Of a DNA stretch of 64,000 nt, positions 7,632 through 16,656 are shown piece after piece. Location: NCBI GenBank assembly GCA_043553855.1, contig CP121336.1, positions 3,906,001 through 3,970,000 of the forward strand, read 5' to 3'. Every line of letters starts with the position of its first letter. Position 1 is the first letter of the stretch. Source of the DNA: JAUIAS01 sp030425395 (lineage in GTDB: Bacteria; Pseudomonadota; Alphaproteobacteria; Rhodobacterales; Rhodobacteraceae). The notes below the pieces were generated by a model, which was given only the letters and a program-made list of their open reading frames with translations, did no database searches and was not told the DNA's origin. Position numbers and translations under genes: made by a program.

Positions 7632-8981
7632 ATGTCCCTGAAGCGCCTGCGCCTCCCCCAATCGGTTGCCTATCCGATCCGTATCATCGAGGTCCACGTG
7701 ACCGCCGGTCAAATGGTTGCGGCAGGTGATCCTGTTTATGCGCTTGAAACGGGCACGGGCGCGCGCGGGGTGATGCGCGCACCTGTCTCTGGTCAGATCG
7801 TTGATGGGCCGGTCGCCCCTCACACGTTGATGGAAGGCCCGCAAAGCGTGCTCGGCATTGAGACCGAGCCAGCGATTGCCGAAAAGCCAGTGTTTGCGCC
7901 AGAGCCCGAGGCGGATGCTGAACCAGAGGCGGCTGCGAGGCCGGAACCGGAGCCGGTTTCTGTTGCTGAGCCAGAGCCAGAACCAGCGCCCGAACCGTTG
8001 CCAGAGCCTGAACCGCTTTCCGAATCTGAACCAAGTCCGGCACCGGACCCCGCCCAACAGCAGGAAACCCTTGTTCTTGGGCAAACACATCAAGAGCCCG
8101 CGCCTGAACCCACAGCCGCACCGGAACGGGAACCGCAAGTCACACCCCGGCGCGTGCAAGCCGACGCGCCGATACACGGTGTGATCCCGGAAGATCCGCC
8201 TTCCGGGCGTGGCCGCCTTTTTGCCGGTGTCGTCGTGCTGGCCTTGCTTGGCGCAGCCGTCTGGTTCTGGCCGCAGATCAAGGCCACGATGATCACCACA
8301 CCCGGCGACCTGGCCGCCGCCCCCGAAGTCACACCGGTTGCCCCCGTGGCGCTGCCCACACCGTTGATCCAAGGGGCCGCCCCCGCCGCGAGCGAACCCG
8401 CGCCGGGCACCACGCCAAGCCCGGCACCGCAACCGGCGAGCGCGCCGCCTCCTGTTGCAGAAACACCGCCCGAAACGGACACGGCCTCGGCGCAGCCGCA
8501 GACCGACCCGACCGAAGAGGAACAGACCGAAGAGCAACAGGCAGAAACGGCCGCACCCTCTCCGGGGTATGAAATCGCTCAGGGGTATGTCATCTCGAAC
8601 GGTGCACCGGTGCATGGCCCCTATGCCGCAATTGTCGCGCTCAGCAACGATATGGTGATCACCGGTCGCTGCACCCTGCGCAATTTGGGCAATGATATCC
8701 GCGACGTGGCCACCGGAAACGTTGTCCGGTCAATCACGGATGCCTGCGCAACGCCGATCACCGGAGCAGACGGATTGCGCGATGGATCTTATGTCATCAC
8801 CACACCGCGCGAACACTATGAGATCAAGTGCCGGTCCAGCGTGTCTCTGACCCCATGCGGCTCCGATGCGGGTCTGATCTATGACCGCAGGTTCATGAAC
8901 CCGCAAGGCGAGGTCACCCGCCGCTGCGTGGGTCGTGATTACAGCGTGTTCTTTCCCGATTTCATCGGCGGTGAATGCTGA
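7632..8981 (+). CDS. Unrecognised membrane protein: lipoyl-like domain, Pro/Glu linker, one TM, Cys-rich tail
   Basis: A 449-residue protein I cannot assign. Residues about 1-75 resemble a biotinyl/lipoyl hairpin domain (VTAGQMVAAGDPVYALETGT, then RAPVSGQIVDG), but the position where the acceptor Lys normally sits reads ETGTGA, so it is probably not modified. A Pro/Glu-rich linker spans about 76-190. One membrane helix (LFAGVVVLALLGAAVWFWP) lies near 195-213. A Pro/Thr/Gln-rich linker follows to about 310, then a C-terminal domain of about 140 residues with six Cys. Topology is probably N-in, C-out, which would place the Cys in the periplasm as possible disulfides. The Pro-rich arms are reminiscent of TonB-like spanning proteins, but no TonB domain is seen. 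Monocistronic; converges on aroB. Confidence 0.8.
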   Translation: MSLKRLRLPQSVAYPIRIIEVHVTAGQMVAAGDPVYALETGTGARGVMRAPVSGQIVDGPVAPHTLMEGPQSVLGIETEPAIAEKPVFAPEPEADAEPEAAARPEPEPVSVAEPEPEPAPEPLPEPEPLSESEPSPAPDPAQQQETLVLGQTHQEPAPEPTAAPEREPQVTPRRVQADAPIHGVIPEDPPSGRGRLFAGVVVLALLGAAVWFWPQIKATMITTPGDLAAAPEVTPVAPVALPTPLIQGAAPAASEPAPGTTPSPAPQPASAPPPVAETPPETDTASAQPQTDPTEEEQTEEQQAETAAPSPGYEIAQGYVISNGAPVHGPYAAIVALSNDMVITGRCTLRNLGNDIRDVATGNVVRSITDACATPITGADGLRDGSYVITTPREHYEIKCRSSVSLTPCGSDAGLIYDRRFMNPQGEVTRRCVGRDYSVFFPDFIGGEC

Positions 8982-9045
8982 CGATCGCCACATGAACGGC
9001 TGTCCGGGCGCTATCTTTCGCAATCAGGGAAGATGAAACCGTCGC

Positions 9046-10158
9046 TTAGCGGTCGCGCAGCGCATCCTTGAGCAGCGCCTCGACCATTCCGCCGGGCACA
9101 TCAGAGGTCACAAACGCATCGCCGATATCGCGCGCAAGGATAAAGCGCAGCTTGCCATCGACGACCTTCTTGTCCTGCGCCATCAGATCCAGCAGTCCGC
9201 GCGCATCCGGCAAATCTCCGGGAATATCGGACAGGTCCGTCTTCATACCCATCGCCCTGAGATGAGCGCGCACGCGGCTGGGCGATTCCTGCGAACAAAG
9301 ACCCAGACGCGCCGAAAGCTCGAACGCCAGAGCACAGCCAATGGCCACGCCTTCCCCGTGCAGAAGCCTGCTGGAATAGCCAGTCGCGGACTCGAGCGCA
9401 TGACAGAACGTGTGGCCCAGATTGAGCAGCGCGCGTTCGCCCTGTTCGGTTTCGTCACGCTCGACGATGCGGGCCTTCATCTCGACCGATCGCTTGACCG
9501 CCTGAACCCGCGCCGCCATGTCGCCCGAGGCCAGCGCCGGGCCCTGCATTTCCAGCCATTCAAAAAATGCCGCGTCCCCCAACAGGCCGTATTTGACCAC
9601 CTCGCCGTAACCGGCCAGGAAATCGCGCGCCGTCAGCGTGCCCAGAACCTCGGTGTCCGCCAGAACCAGCGACGGTTGATGAAACGCACCGATCAGGTTC
9701 TTGCCGTGATGGGAATTGATTCCGGTCTTGCCCCCGACCGAGCTGTCGACCTGCGCGAGCAGAGACGTCGGGATCTGCACAAATCGCACACCACGCCGCA
9801 GAACCGATGCGGCAAACCCCGCCAGATCGCCGATGACACCGCCACCAAAGGCCACCACCACATCGCGCCGTTCGATCTTTTGTTCCAAAAGCCAATCCAC
9901 GGTACGGCTGAATTCAGGCCAACCCTTGGTTGCCTCACCCGCCGGCAGTGCCAGAGCCGTCATCTCGATTCCATGGGCGGCAAGGCCGGTGCGCAGGGTT
10001 TCGAGGTGCAGGGCCGCGACATTTTCGTCGGTGATCACCGCGACCCGCTTGCGCGCGAAAAGCGGCGCAATATGCGCGCCCGCCTGTCCCAGAAGGCCCG
10101 GGCCAATTTCAATGTCATAGGCGCGATCACCCAGAGCCACGTGAACCTTTTCGCGCAT
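9046..10158 (-). CDS. aroB: 3-dehydroquinate synthase
   Basis: Second enzyme of the shikimate pathway, converting DAHP to 3-dehydroquinate with NAD and a divalent metal; 370 residues, normal length. Visible motifs are the NAD-binding segment VVAFGGGVIGDLAGFAAS, then RGVRFVQIPTSLLAQVDSSV with GGKTGIN, and the metal-ligand region LNLGHTFCHALE. The ATG at 10158 starts MREKVHVALGDRAYDIEIG, the usual N-terminus; an upstream in-frame extension lies inside aroK and is rejected. It follows the aroK stop by one base, so the two are translationally coupled. Confidence 0.97.
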   Translation of the reverse strand: MREKVHVALGDRAYDIEIGPGLLGQAGAHIAPLFARKRVAVITDENVAALHLETLRTGLAAHGIEMTALALPAGEATKGWPEFSRTVDWLLEQKIERRDVVVAFGGGVIGDLAGFAASVLRRGVRFVQIPTSLLAQVDSSVGGKTGINSHHGKNLIGAFHQPSLVLADTEVLGTLTARDFLAGYGEVVKYGLLGDAAFFEWLEMQGPALASGDMAARVQAVKRSVEMKARIVERDETEQGERALLNLGHTFCHALESATGYSSRLLHGEGVAIGCALAFELSARLGLCSQESPSRVRAHLRAMGMKTDLSDIPGDLPDARGLLDLMAQDKKVVDGKLRFILARDIGDAFVTSDVPGGMVEALLKDALRDR

Positions 10159-10159
10159 G

Positions 10160-10768
10160 TCAGCCGTCCGTTGCAGTTTTCTCAAAGACCAGAACATCCG
10201 GTCGCGTGACCAAGGCTGCAATCACCCGGTCCACCATGGCGTCAATCGCAACATGGGCGTCGGTTTCCACAACCAGATCGGCCATAGCATAGATCGGGGC
10301 GCGTGCCTCGAACAGGGCGCGCAAGGTGCCGTAGGGATTGGGCGTCTTGAGCAAGGGGCGCGTGTCGCGGTGGCGCACACGGTTCCACAAAACGTCCAGT
10401 TCCGCCTTGAGGCATACCGCAACCCCCTTGCGGGCGATGATGTCGCGATTTTCCTCGGACAGGAACGCCCCGCCCCCGGTCGACAGAACGCCGGGCGTGC
10501 CCTCAAGAAGGCGGCCGATCACCTGTGTTTCCTTGGCACGAAAGAAGGCTTCTCCGTCACGGGCAAAGATTTCGGCGATGCTCATGTTCGCGGCCTCGAC
10601 AATGGCGGCATCGCTGTCCAGAAAAGGAACACCCAGCCGGCTGGCCAGTGCCTTGCCGACTGCGGTCTTGCCCGCGCCCATCATGCCAACCATCGTCACC
10701 GTCTTGAGAAGCCGGGGCACCCCTTCGGGCACGGCTCCATCGGCCAAGCTTTGCGCAAATTCCGTCAT
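10160..10768 (-). CDS. aroK: Shikimate kinase
   Basis: Phosphorylates shikimate at the 3-OH using ATP, 202 residues. Walker A is GMMGAGKTAVGKALA at about 28-42; the shikimate-binding DSDA motif (FLDSDAAIVEAANMSIAEIF) and the GGGAFL segment (LSTGGGAFLSEENRDII) follow, then the lid Arg region RDTRPLLKT. The N-terminal extension before TVTMVGMMG is about 22 residues, slightly longer than in enterobacteria. It is the first gene of the aroK-aroB pair. Downstream order (aroB one base later) and the divergent small membrane protein with xerD beyond are a familiar alphaproteobacterial arrangement. Confidence 0.97.
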   Translation of the reverse strand: MTEFAQSLADGAVPEGVPRLLKTVTMVGMMGAGKTAVGKALASRLGVPFLDSDAAIVEAANMSIAEIFARDGEAFFRAKETQVIGRLLEGTPGVLSTGGGAFLSEENRDIIARKGVAVCLKAELDVLWNRVRHRDTRPLLKTPNPYGTLRALFEARAPIYAMADLVVETDAHVAIDAMVDRVIAALVTRPDVLVFEKTATDG

Positions 10769-10850
10769 GCCAGACTGAATGACGTGAACTTTGGGAAAAG
10801 GCCATATATAACGTCAAAAAAAACACCTATCGGCAGGAAGTGGAAAAGAT

Positions 10851-11000
10851 ATGGGGCGCTTGGTCAAATTGGTGATTTACCTTCTGGTTCTCGGATTTAT
10901 AGGGCTGGTGGGCTATGCGTATCTGGGGCCGTTCTTCGGCGCAGACTTTACCCCGCCAAAAACACAGATCCGCACACCGGTGATCCTGAATGATGGCTAG
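10851..11000 (+). CDS. Small single-pass membrane protein, 49 residues
   Basis: A short gene starting MGRLVKLVIYLLVLGFIGLV and ending RTPVILNDG. Residues 5-27 form one hydrophobic helix with two N-terminal basic residues (R3, K6), giving an N-in orientation; about 20 residues remain outside. The start is preceded by GGAAGTGGAAAAGAT. Its last 11 bases overlap the start of the next gene at 10990, which suggests translational coupling with that exported protein. No family is recognised. It is divergent from aroK across a gap of about 80 bp that should carry both promoters. Confidence 0.7.
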   Translation: MGRLVKLVIYLLVLGFIGLVGYAYLGPFFGADFTPPKTQIRTPVILNDG

Positions 11001-12534
11001 GTGGTTGGCCATTTTCGTGCCTCTGGCGCTTGCGGCCGGGCAATCCCATGCGCAGCAGCCGCTTTCGGCGATTGACTGGCTGAACGACCTGCCGCCAACC
11101 GTTCAGATCCCGCCTCAGCCGCCGCTGGTCACACAGACAATGCCTCCCGATGTCACGGTCGAACCGCTCGAAGCGACCCGCGCACCGGTGGGGTTGGTTT
11201 CCGGCAGGATTACCGGGCTGTCCGACACCCTGTGGCAAGGAAGCGACCCGGCAACCGTTGCACGGGCGATTGCCGATGTCTCGGTTTCTGCCCTGCCCGC
11301 CGCACGGCGATTGCTGTTCACCTTGCTGCTGACCGAAGCCCGCGCGACCGGCACCGGCCCCGATCTGGTCCTTGAGGCCCGCGCCCGCCGTCTGATGGCG
11401 ATGGGGGCCGCCGACCCTGCCTTTGCTCTGCTCGAAGTGGCGCAACCGCTTGACGATCCGGGGCTTGTCGCGGCGTGGTTTGATGCGGGCCTTCTGGTGC
11501 AACAACCCGCGGCCCCCTGCCATGCCATCCGGAACACCCCGCATCTGTCACCGGGATATGCCGCGTCCGTCTTTTGTGCCGCGCGGATGGGCCACATCGC
11601 CGCCGCCACGGTCATGTTCGACGGTGCACGCAGCCTTGGCCTGATGAGCCCCGAGGAAGAAGACCTTCTGGACCGGCTTCTGCATCCGGAGTTTTTCGAA
11701 GACGCGACCCCCCTGTCGCCGCCGGAGGCTCCAACGCCGCTGATCGTGACTCTGCGGGCCGCGATCGCGGAGCCGCTTTCGGCCACCGCGCTGCCGCGTG
11801 CCTTTGCCGTGATCGACCTGCATGACGTGGCAGGCTGGAAGGCACAACTGGACGCCGCTGAACGGTTGGGCCGGTCGGGCGCGCTGACTGGCAACGGGTT
11901 GCTTGGCGTCTATACCGCACGGATGCCTGCGGCTTCGGGCGGCGTCTGGGATCGGGTCGCGGCCGTGCAAAAGTTTGAAACCGCCCTGTTTTCGCGGGAT
12001 CAGGCCGCGGTGGCGGAGACCCTGCCAAAGGCATGGGACGCGATGCACGCCGCCGGTTTGACCGTAACACTCGCCGATGTTTTCGCCCCCGATCTGGAGA
12101 GCATCCCGATGACCGGAGAGGCGGGCGATCTTGCGCTTCGGTTCCTCTTGTTGTCCGACCGCTACGAAACCGCCGCCACAATGGCCGAAGCGTCGGGACT
12201 GGCCGTTGGCGACACGGCCTTTTTGACCGCGCTGGCGCGTGGCGTGCCCGGATCGGTGTCTGCCCAGGTTTCCGCGGCCAACCCCGCGTCCGGTTCCGGA
12301 CCGCAGCGTCTGGCGATCACCGACGGGTTCGCCCCGATGCCCGCTCTGCCGCCACGCCTCGATGGGTATCCCTTGGGGGAAACGATCCTGAAGGCGCTCG
12401 ATCTACTGGACAGCGGCGCGCGGGGCAATCTGGGTGATCTTACCGACGCGTTGCTTGGATTGCGGGCGCTCGGGCTTGAGGATGTCGCCCGGCGCGCGGC
12501 GTTGCAGCTTGTGATTCTGGGTCCACAGGGATGA
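10990..12534 (+). CDS. Conserved-type exported protein of unknown function
   Basis: A 514-residue protein with a clear signal peptide (ARWLAIFVPLALAAGQSHAQ, residues 3-22). The mature chain is Ala/Leu-rich and looks wholly helical, with two Cys near residues 178 and 197; I see no catalytic motif. Weak helical-repeat character (such as DPAFALLEVAQPLDDPGLVA) would fit a scaffold of TPR/SEL-like helices, but that is only an impression. It overlaps the 49-residue membrane protein by 11 bp and overlaps xerD by 4 bp (ATGA), so the three are one operon. Confidence 0.8.
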   Translation: MMARWLAIFVPLALAAGQSHAQQPLSAIDWLNDLPPTVQIPPQPPLVTQTMPPDVTVEPLEATRAPVGLVSGRITGLSDTLWQGSDPATVARAIADVSVSALPAARRLLFTLLLTEARATGTGPDLVLEARARRLMAMGAADPAFALLEVAQPLDDPGLVAAWFDAGLLVQQPAAPCHAIRNTPHLSPGYAASVFCAARMGHIAAATVMFDGARSLGLMSPEEEDLLDRLLHPEFFEDATPLSPPEAPTPLIVTLRAAIAEPLSATALPRAFAVIDLHDVAGWKAQLDAAERLGRSGALTGNGLLGVYTARMPAASGGVWDRVAAVQKFETALFSRDQAAVAETLPKAWDAMHAAGLTVTLADVFAPDLESIPMTGEAGDLALRFLLLSDRYETAATMAEASGLAVGDTAFLTALARGVPGSVSAQVSAANPASGSGPQRLAITDGFAPMPALPPRLDGYPLGETILKALDLLDSGARGNLGDLTDALLGLRALGLEDVARRAALQLVILGPQG

Positions 12535-13469
12535 GCGATTCAGATCGCATATCCACGTTTCTCGAGGCGCAGGCAGCCGAACTTGGTGCCTCCGACAACA
12601 CACGCCTTGCTTATGGTCGCGATCTGATGGATTTCGTGGGCCACATTGCGGCACGCGGCGTTACCCTGCTGGAGGCCGGACGCGACCGCGTTGAAGATTA
12701 CCTCCTGCACTGCGAGGCACAGGGACTGTCCAAGGCCACCCGCGCGCGCCGGTTGTCTTCGATCAAGCAGTTCTATCGCTTTGCCTTCGAAGAAGGCTGG
12801 CGCGGCGACAACCCTGCAATCCAGATCAACGGCCCCGGCAAAGACAAGCGGCTTCCCAAAACACTGAGCCACGACGAGGTGGACGCGCTCTTGGAGGCGG
12901 CGCGCACATCGGCACGCAGCGCGACAGACCGGCTGCGCAACACCTGTCTGATGGAGCTGCTCTATGCCACCGGTATGCGTGTGAGTGAACTGGTGACACT
13001 GCCAGTCGCCGCCGCGCGAGGTGATCCGCGCATGTTGCTGGTGCTGGGCAAAGGGGGCAAGGAACGTATGGTGCCGCTGTCGCCACCGGCGCGCGACGCG
13101 CTGGCGGAATGGATACCGGTCCGTGACGCGATGATGGACACACCGCGCAGCACCGCCAGCCCACAGGCCCGGTTCCTGTTTCCGTCACGGGGTGCATCGG
13201 GACACCTGACCCGGCACCGGTTTTATGCGCTGATCAAGGAAATATCGCTGGCGGCGGGTGTTTCGCCGTCCAAGGTCACGCCGCACACGCTGCGTCATGC
13301 GTTTGCCACCCATCTGCTGGAAGGCGGAGCCGACCTGCGCGCGATTCAGACCCTGTTGGGTCATGCGGATGTCTCGACCACGGAAATCTATACCCATGTG
13401 CTCCAGACGCGATTGGCGGAACTCGTGCGCACCCATCACCCGCTGGCCCGCGCGGAAGACCGTGACTGA
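12531..13469 (+). CDS. xerD: Site-specific tyrosine recombinase XerD
   Basis: Tyrosine recombinase of 312 residues that, with XerC, resolves chromosome dimers at dif. The N-terminal SAM-like core-binding domain covers about 1-95. Catalytic residues can be seen in order: Arg in LLYATGMRVSELVTL, Lys in GKGGKERMVPL, His-x-x-Arg in TPHTLRHAFATHLLEGG, His in LLGHADVSTTEIY and the nucleophile Tyr in the same segment. It starts inside the stop of the exported-protein gene (ATGA). XerC and XerD are hard to separate by eye; the XerD name rests on overall form and on the aroK-aroB neighbourhood. Confidence 0.9.
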   Translation: MSDSDRISTFLEAQAAELGASDNTRLAYGRDLMDFVGHIAARGVTLLEAGRDRVEDYLLHCEAQGLSKATRARRLSSIKQFYRFAFEEGWRGDNPAIQINGPGKDKRLPKTLSHDEVDALLEAARTSARSATDRLRNTCLMELLYATGMRVSELVTLPVAAARGDPRMLLVLGKGGKERMVPLSPPARDALAEWIPVRDAMMDTPRSTASPQARFLFPSRGASGHLTRHRFYALIKEISLAAGVSPSKVTPHTLRHAFATHLLEGGADLRAIQTLLGHADVSTTEIYTHVLQTRLAELVRTHHPLARAEDRD

Positions 13470-13574
13470 CGACAAATGTCATTGATACTTGCCCACCCAA
13501 GCGCCTGCGCCATCTTGATCCCCGCGCCCGCGCACCCCATAACCTAGTCATCTGCCACACAATTGGGATTTGAC

Positions 13575-14882
13575 ATGGAACCGGCCAATGCCGCCCTCGA
13601 CAGCACCTTCTGGATCACTTCGGGGGGTATCTTGTTTCTTCTGGTGCTTTCGGGGTTCTTTTCCGGCTCTGAAACCGCGCTGACAGCGGCCTCGCGTGGC
13701 AAGCTGCGCAGCCAGGCCGACAAGGGGTCGCGCGGGGCGCAGCGCGCGTTGCGCATCACCGAAGACAATGAACGCCTGATCGGATCGGTTCTTCTGGGCA
13801 ACAACCTTGTCAATATTCTCGCAGCCTCGCTGGCGACGGCGATCTTTACCCGCGCCTTTGGCGAAAGCGGCGTGGCGCTGGCCACGCTGGTGATGACGCT
13901 TCTGGTCCTGATCTTTGCCGAAGTGCTGCCCAAGACCTATGCGATTACCAATTCGGAAAAGGCCGCCGCTGCGGTCTCTGGTCCGATTTCCATCATCGTG
14001 ACGGTCTTTGCCCCGGTGGTTGCCGCCGTGCGGCTGCTGGTGCGGGGTGTTCTGTCGCTGTTCGGGGTCCGCATCGACCCCGACAGCCACATCATGGCCG
14101 TGCGCGAGGAAATCGCCGGTGCGCTGCATCTGGGCCATTCCGAAGGCATCGTTCAAAAGGAAGACCGGGACCGGATTCTTGGCGCGCTGGACCTTGGTGA
14201 TCGCACGGTCGAGGAAATCATGCTGCACCGCTCCAACATCGAGATGATCGACGCCGATCAGGATCCCCAAGCCATTCTCGAACAATGCCTGAACTCCAGC
14301 CACACCCGCCTGCCCGTCTATCGCGACGATCCCGAAAACATCATTGGACTGATCCATGCCAAGGATCTCTTGCGGGCGATGTACAAGATCATCGGCGGCC
14401 CTGAAGGCGACGCCATCGCGCTTGAAACGTTCGAGATCACCGACGTTGCAATGCCGCCCTACTTTATCCCCGAAACCACGACGCTGGACGATCAGATGCG
14501 TCAATTCCTGCGGATGCGCACGCATTTCGCGCTGGTGGTGGATGAATACGGGTCACTGCAAGGGTTGATCACGCTGGAAGACATCCTCGAAGAGATCGTC
14601 GGCGAAATCACCGATGAATTCGACCCGGCGGGCGACCACACGCTGCGCAAATCGGACAATGGGGCGTTCCTTGTCGAAGGGGCAATGACGATCCGCGATC
14701 TCAATCGCGCGACAGACTGGAACCTGCCAGATGACGAAGCCAACACCGTCGCCGGCCTTGTCATTCACGAAGCACAGATGATCCCCACGCGGGGTCAGGT
14801 GTTTTCTTTCCATGGGTTCCGGTTCGAAGTCACCGAACGCGACGGCAACCGGATCACCGGTCTCAAGATCAGGCCGTTGTAA
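13575..14882 (+). CDS. CNNM/CorC-family membrane protein with CBS domains
   Basis: Inner-membrane protein of the HlyC/CorC (CNNM) family, 435 residues, often tied to Mg2+ or Co2+ efflux. The N-terminal DUF21/CNNM domain (about 1-185) starts with TFWITSGGILFLLVLSGFFS and carries further helices, including VALATLVMTLLVLIFAEVLP. A CBS pair follows (about 200-325, with MLHRSNIEMIDADQDP and VDEYGSLQGLITLEDILEEI), then the C-terminal CorC/HlyC domain to the end. A TTG 12 bases upstream is in frame, but the ATG at 13575 is more likely. Three bases separate it from the next transporter gene, so they are probably co-transcribed. Confidence 0.92.
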   Translation: MEPANAALDSTFWITSGGILFLLVLSGFFSGSETALTAASRGKLRSQADKGSRGAQRALRITEDNERLIGSVLLGNNLVNILAASLATAIFTRAFGESGVALATLVMTLLVLIFAEVLPKTYAITNSEKAAAAVSGPISIIVTVFAPVVAAVRLLVRGVLSLFGVRIDPDSHIMAVREEIAGALHLGHSEGIVQKEDRDRILGALDLGDRTVEEIMLHRSNIEMIDADQDPQAILEQCLNSSHTRLPVYRDDPENIIGLIHAKDLLRAMYKIIGGPEGDAIALETFEITDVAMPPYFIPETTTLDDQMRQFLRMRTHFALVVDEYGSLQGLITLEDILEEIVGEITDEFDPAGDHTLRKSDNGAFLVEGAMTIRDLNRATDWNLPDDEANTVAGLVIHEAQMIPTRGQVFSFHGFRFEVTERDGNRITGLKIRPL

Positions 14883-14885
14883 GCC

Positions 14886-16472
14886 ATGGGCGCGCGGCTG
14901 GTTCACTGGTTCGACGCGGTTTTCCTTGATCTGGCAGGCCAGATGCGCTGGTCCTTTGTGCCGCCGCTGCTGGTGTATGCCGCCTATGGCGCGTCGGGCA
15001 TCACGGCGGTGGTCGGCACATTTGTGGTCAAGGATTACCTCGATGTGTCCGCCGCGTTTCTTGCCGGTGTCGGATTCTGGGCCGGTCTGCCATGGGCTCT
15101 GAAAATGCCGCTGGGGCATCTGGTCGATCTGATGTGGCGGCGCAAGGCGGTTCTGGTGTGGATCGGTGCCGCGCTGATGGCGGCCTCCTTTCTTGTGATG
15201 CATGGGGTTGCCGCGCGGGTGGTCTGGATGACGGACCTGATGGAGCCATCCGGCTGGTATGTGCTCGCCGCGATCCTCGCGCCGTGCGGCTATGTCATTC
15301 AGGACGCGGTCGCGGATGCAATGTCCGTGGATGCTGTGCCACGCAGCCATCCCGACGGCAGCGCCATTCCCGATGACGAGGCCCGCGCCCTGCACACGAC
15401 AATGCAGACGCTGGGACGGTTCGCCCTGATCGGCGGGGCCAGCATCGTAGCCGCCATCAACATTTATGCCTTTGACGGGCTGGACGATCTTCCGCGCACC
15501 GATCGGGAGGCCGTGTTTTCTGCGATTTACCTCTGGGCGCTGGCCTTGCCGATGTTGTCGGTGGCAGGCGTTACGCTGGCCGGTCTGATGCGCCGCCGCC
15601 AAGCGATTGCCCCCGAACCGCAGGGCGGGACCGTCACGCCGAACCATTGGTACTTCACCGGGGGGGCTGCCTTCGTGGCACTGTCTCTTGCGGTCGGGCT
15701 TGGAGATGTGCCGTTCGGGCAGGAAATCATCTTTGCAGGGTCGATGACCGTGGTTCTGATCCTGATGCGCCAGTTGTTGCGCGCCCTGCCGCCCGATCGC
15801 GCACGTATGCTGGTGGGCACTGCGGCGATCATCTTTGTGTTTCGCGCTGTGCCGCTACCCGGTGCCGGGCAGACCTGGTTCGAGATCGACGTTCTGGACT
15901 TTGATCCGCAGTTTCTGTCAGTGCTTTCGCTGATCACGGCGCTTCTGACGCTGTTCGGGATGGTGGTGCTGCGCCCGATGATGGCGCACCGGTCCATCGC
16001 ATGGATCGTGGTGGCGCTGACGCTGGCGGCCGGGGTTCTGGCACTGCCCAATATCGGTTTGTATTACGGGTTGCAGCACTGGACGGCGGCCATGACCGGC
16101 GGAATCGTGGACGCGCGGTTCATCGCCATTCTGGATACGGCGGTGGAATCGCCGCTGGGCCAGATCGCGATGATCCCGATGCTGGCCTGGATCGCGCGCA
16201 ATGCGCCCGATGGGCTCAAGGCCACCTTCTTTGCGGTGATGGCATCCTTCACCAACCTTGCGCTGTCGGCTTCAACGCTGGCGACGCGCTATGTCAACGA
16301 AGTGTTCGTCGTCACCCGCGCCGTCACCGACCCGGTCACCGGAGAGGTTACAACGGCGGCGGATTACACCCAGTTGGGCCTGCTGTTGATCAGCGTTGCG
16401 GCGGTCACAGTGGTGGCCCCCCTTCTCGCGGTGATACTGGTGCAGCGGACCCGGTTCCGCACAACAGAGTGA
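14886..16472 (+). CDS. Folate/biopterin (BT1)-like MFS transporter
   Basis: A 528-residue polytopic membrane protein with about 12 predicted helices. The start (FVPPLLVYAAYGASGITAVV) and the loop after the second helix (GLPWALKMPLGHLVDLMWRR) resemble BT1/FBT-family major facilitator proteins, which move folates or pterins in trypanosomatids and plants; substrates of the bacterial members are mostly unknown. The segment GYVIQDAVADAMSVDAVPR matches the family's conserved region after helix 4. It follows the CNNM gene by 3 bp. The family assignment is from memory of the motif pattern; a general MFS label is the fallback. Confidence 0.75.
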   Translation: MGARLVHWFDAVFLDLAGQMRWSFVPPLLVYAAYGASGITAVVGTFVVKDYLDVSAAFLAGVGFWAGLPWALKMPLGHLVDLMWRRKAVLVWIGAALMAASFLVMHGVAARVVWMTDLMEPSGWYVLAAILAPCGYVIQDAVADAMSVDAVPRSHPDGSAIPDDEARALHTTMQTLGRFALIGGASIVAAINIYAFDGLDDLPRTDREAVFSAIYLWALALPMLSVAGVTLAGLMRRRQAIAPEPQGGTVTPNHWYFTGGAAFVALSLAVGLGDVPFGQEIIFAGSMTVVLILMRQLLRALPPDRARMLVGTAAIIFVFRAVPLPGAGQTWFEIDVLDFDPQFLSVLSLITALLTLFGMVVLRPMMAHRSIAWIVVALTLAAGVLALPNIGLYYGLQHWTAAMTGGIVDARFIAILDTAVESPLGQIAMIPMLAWIARNAPDGLKATFFAVMASFTNLALSASTLATRYVNEVFVVTRAVTDPVTGEVTTAADYTQLGLLLISVAAVTVVAPLLAVILVQRTRFRTTE

Positions 16473-16611
16473 CCCGGCCCGTGGCACCGTCACCCGCCAG
16501 ACAAGATCCAAGCAACAGACCGGCGCAATATCCTGACCGCCAAAGTGGCCAAGGCTTCGCGGCGCTCGCGGATGGGCAAACACTGCTAACGTTGCAATAT
16601 ACAAGGCGCGG

Positions 16612-16636
16612 CAGGCCCCGCACGCAACGGGGCCTG
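16612..16636. terminator. Hairpin between convergent genes
   Basis: A perfect 9-bp stem (CAGGCCCCG with CGGGGCCTG) with a 7-base loop lies between the stop of the BT1-like transporter and the stop of the minus-strand FAD/GcvT gene. There is no T-run on either strand, so it is at best a weak bidirectional terminator. Confidence 0.4.
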
Positions 16637-16656
16637 ATGAACCCTGTGATCTCTCG

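Noticed and set aside
12531..13469. Tyrosine recombinase as evidence of a mobile element or integron
   Set aside because: It sits in an operon-like setting beside aroK-aroB, with no attachment repeats, cassettes or other phage or transposon genes; housekeeping XerD is the simpler reading.
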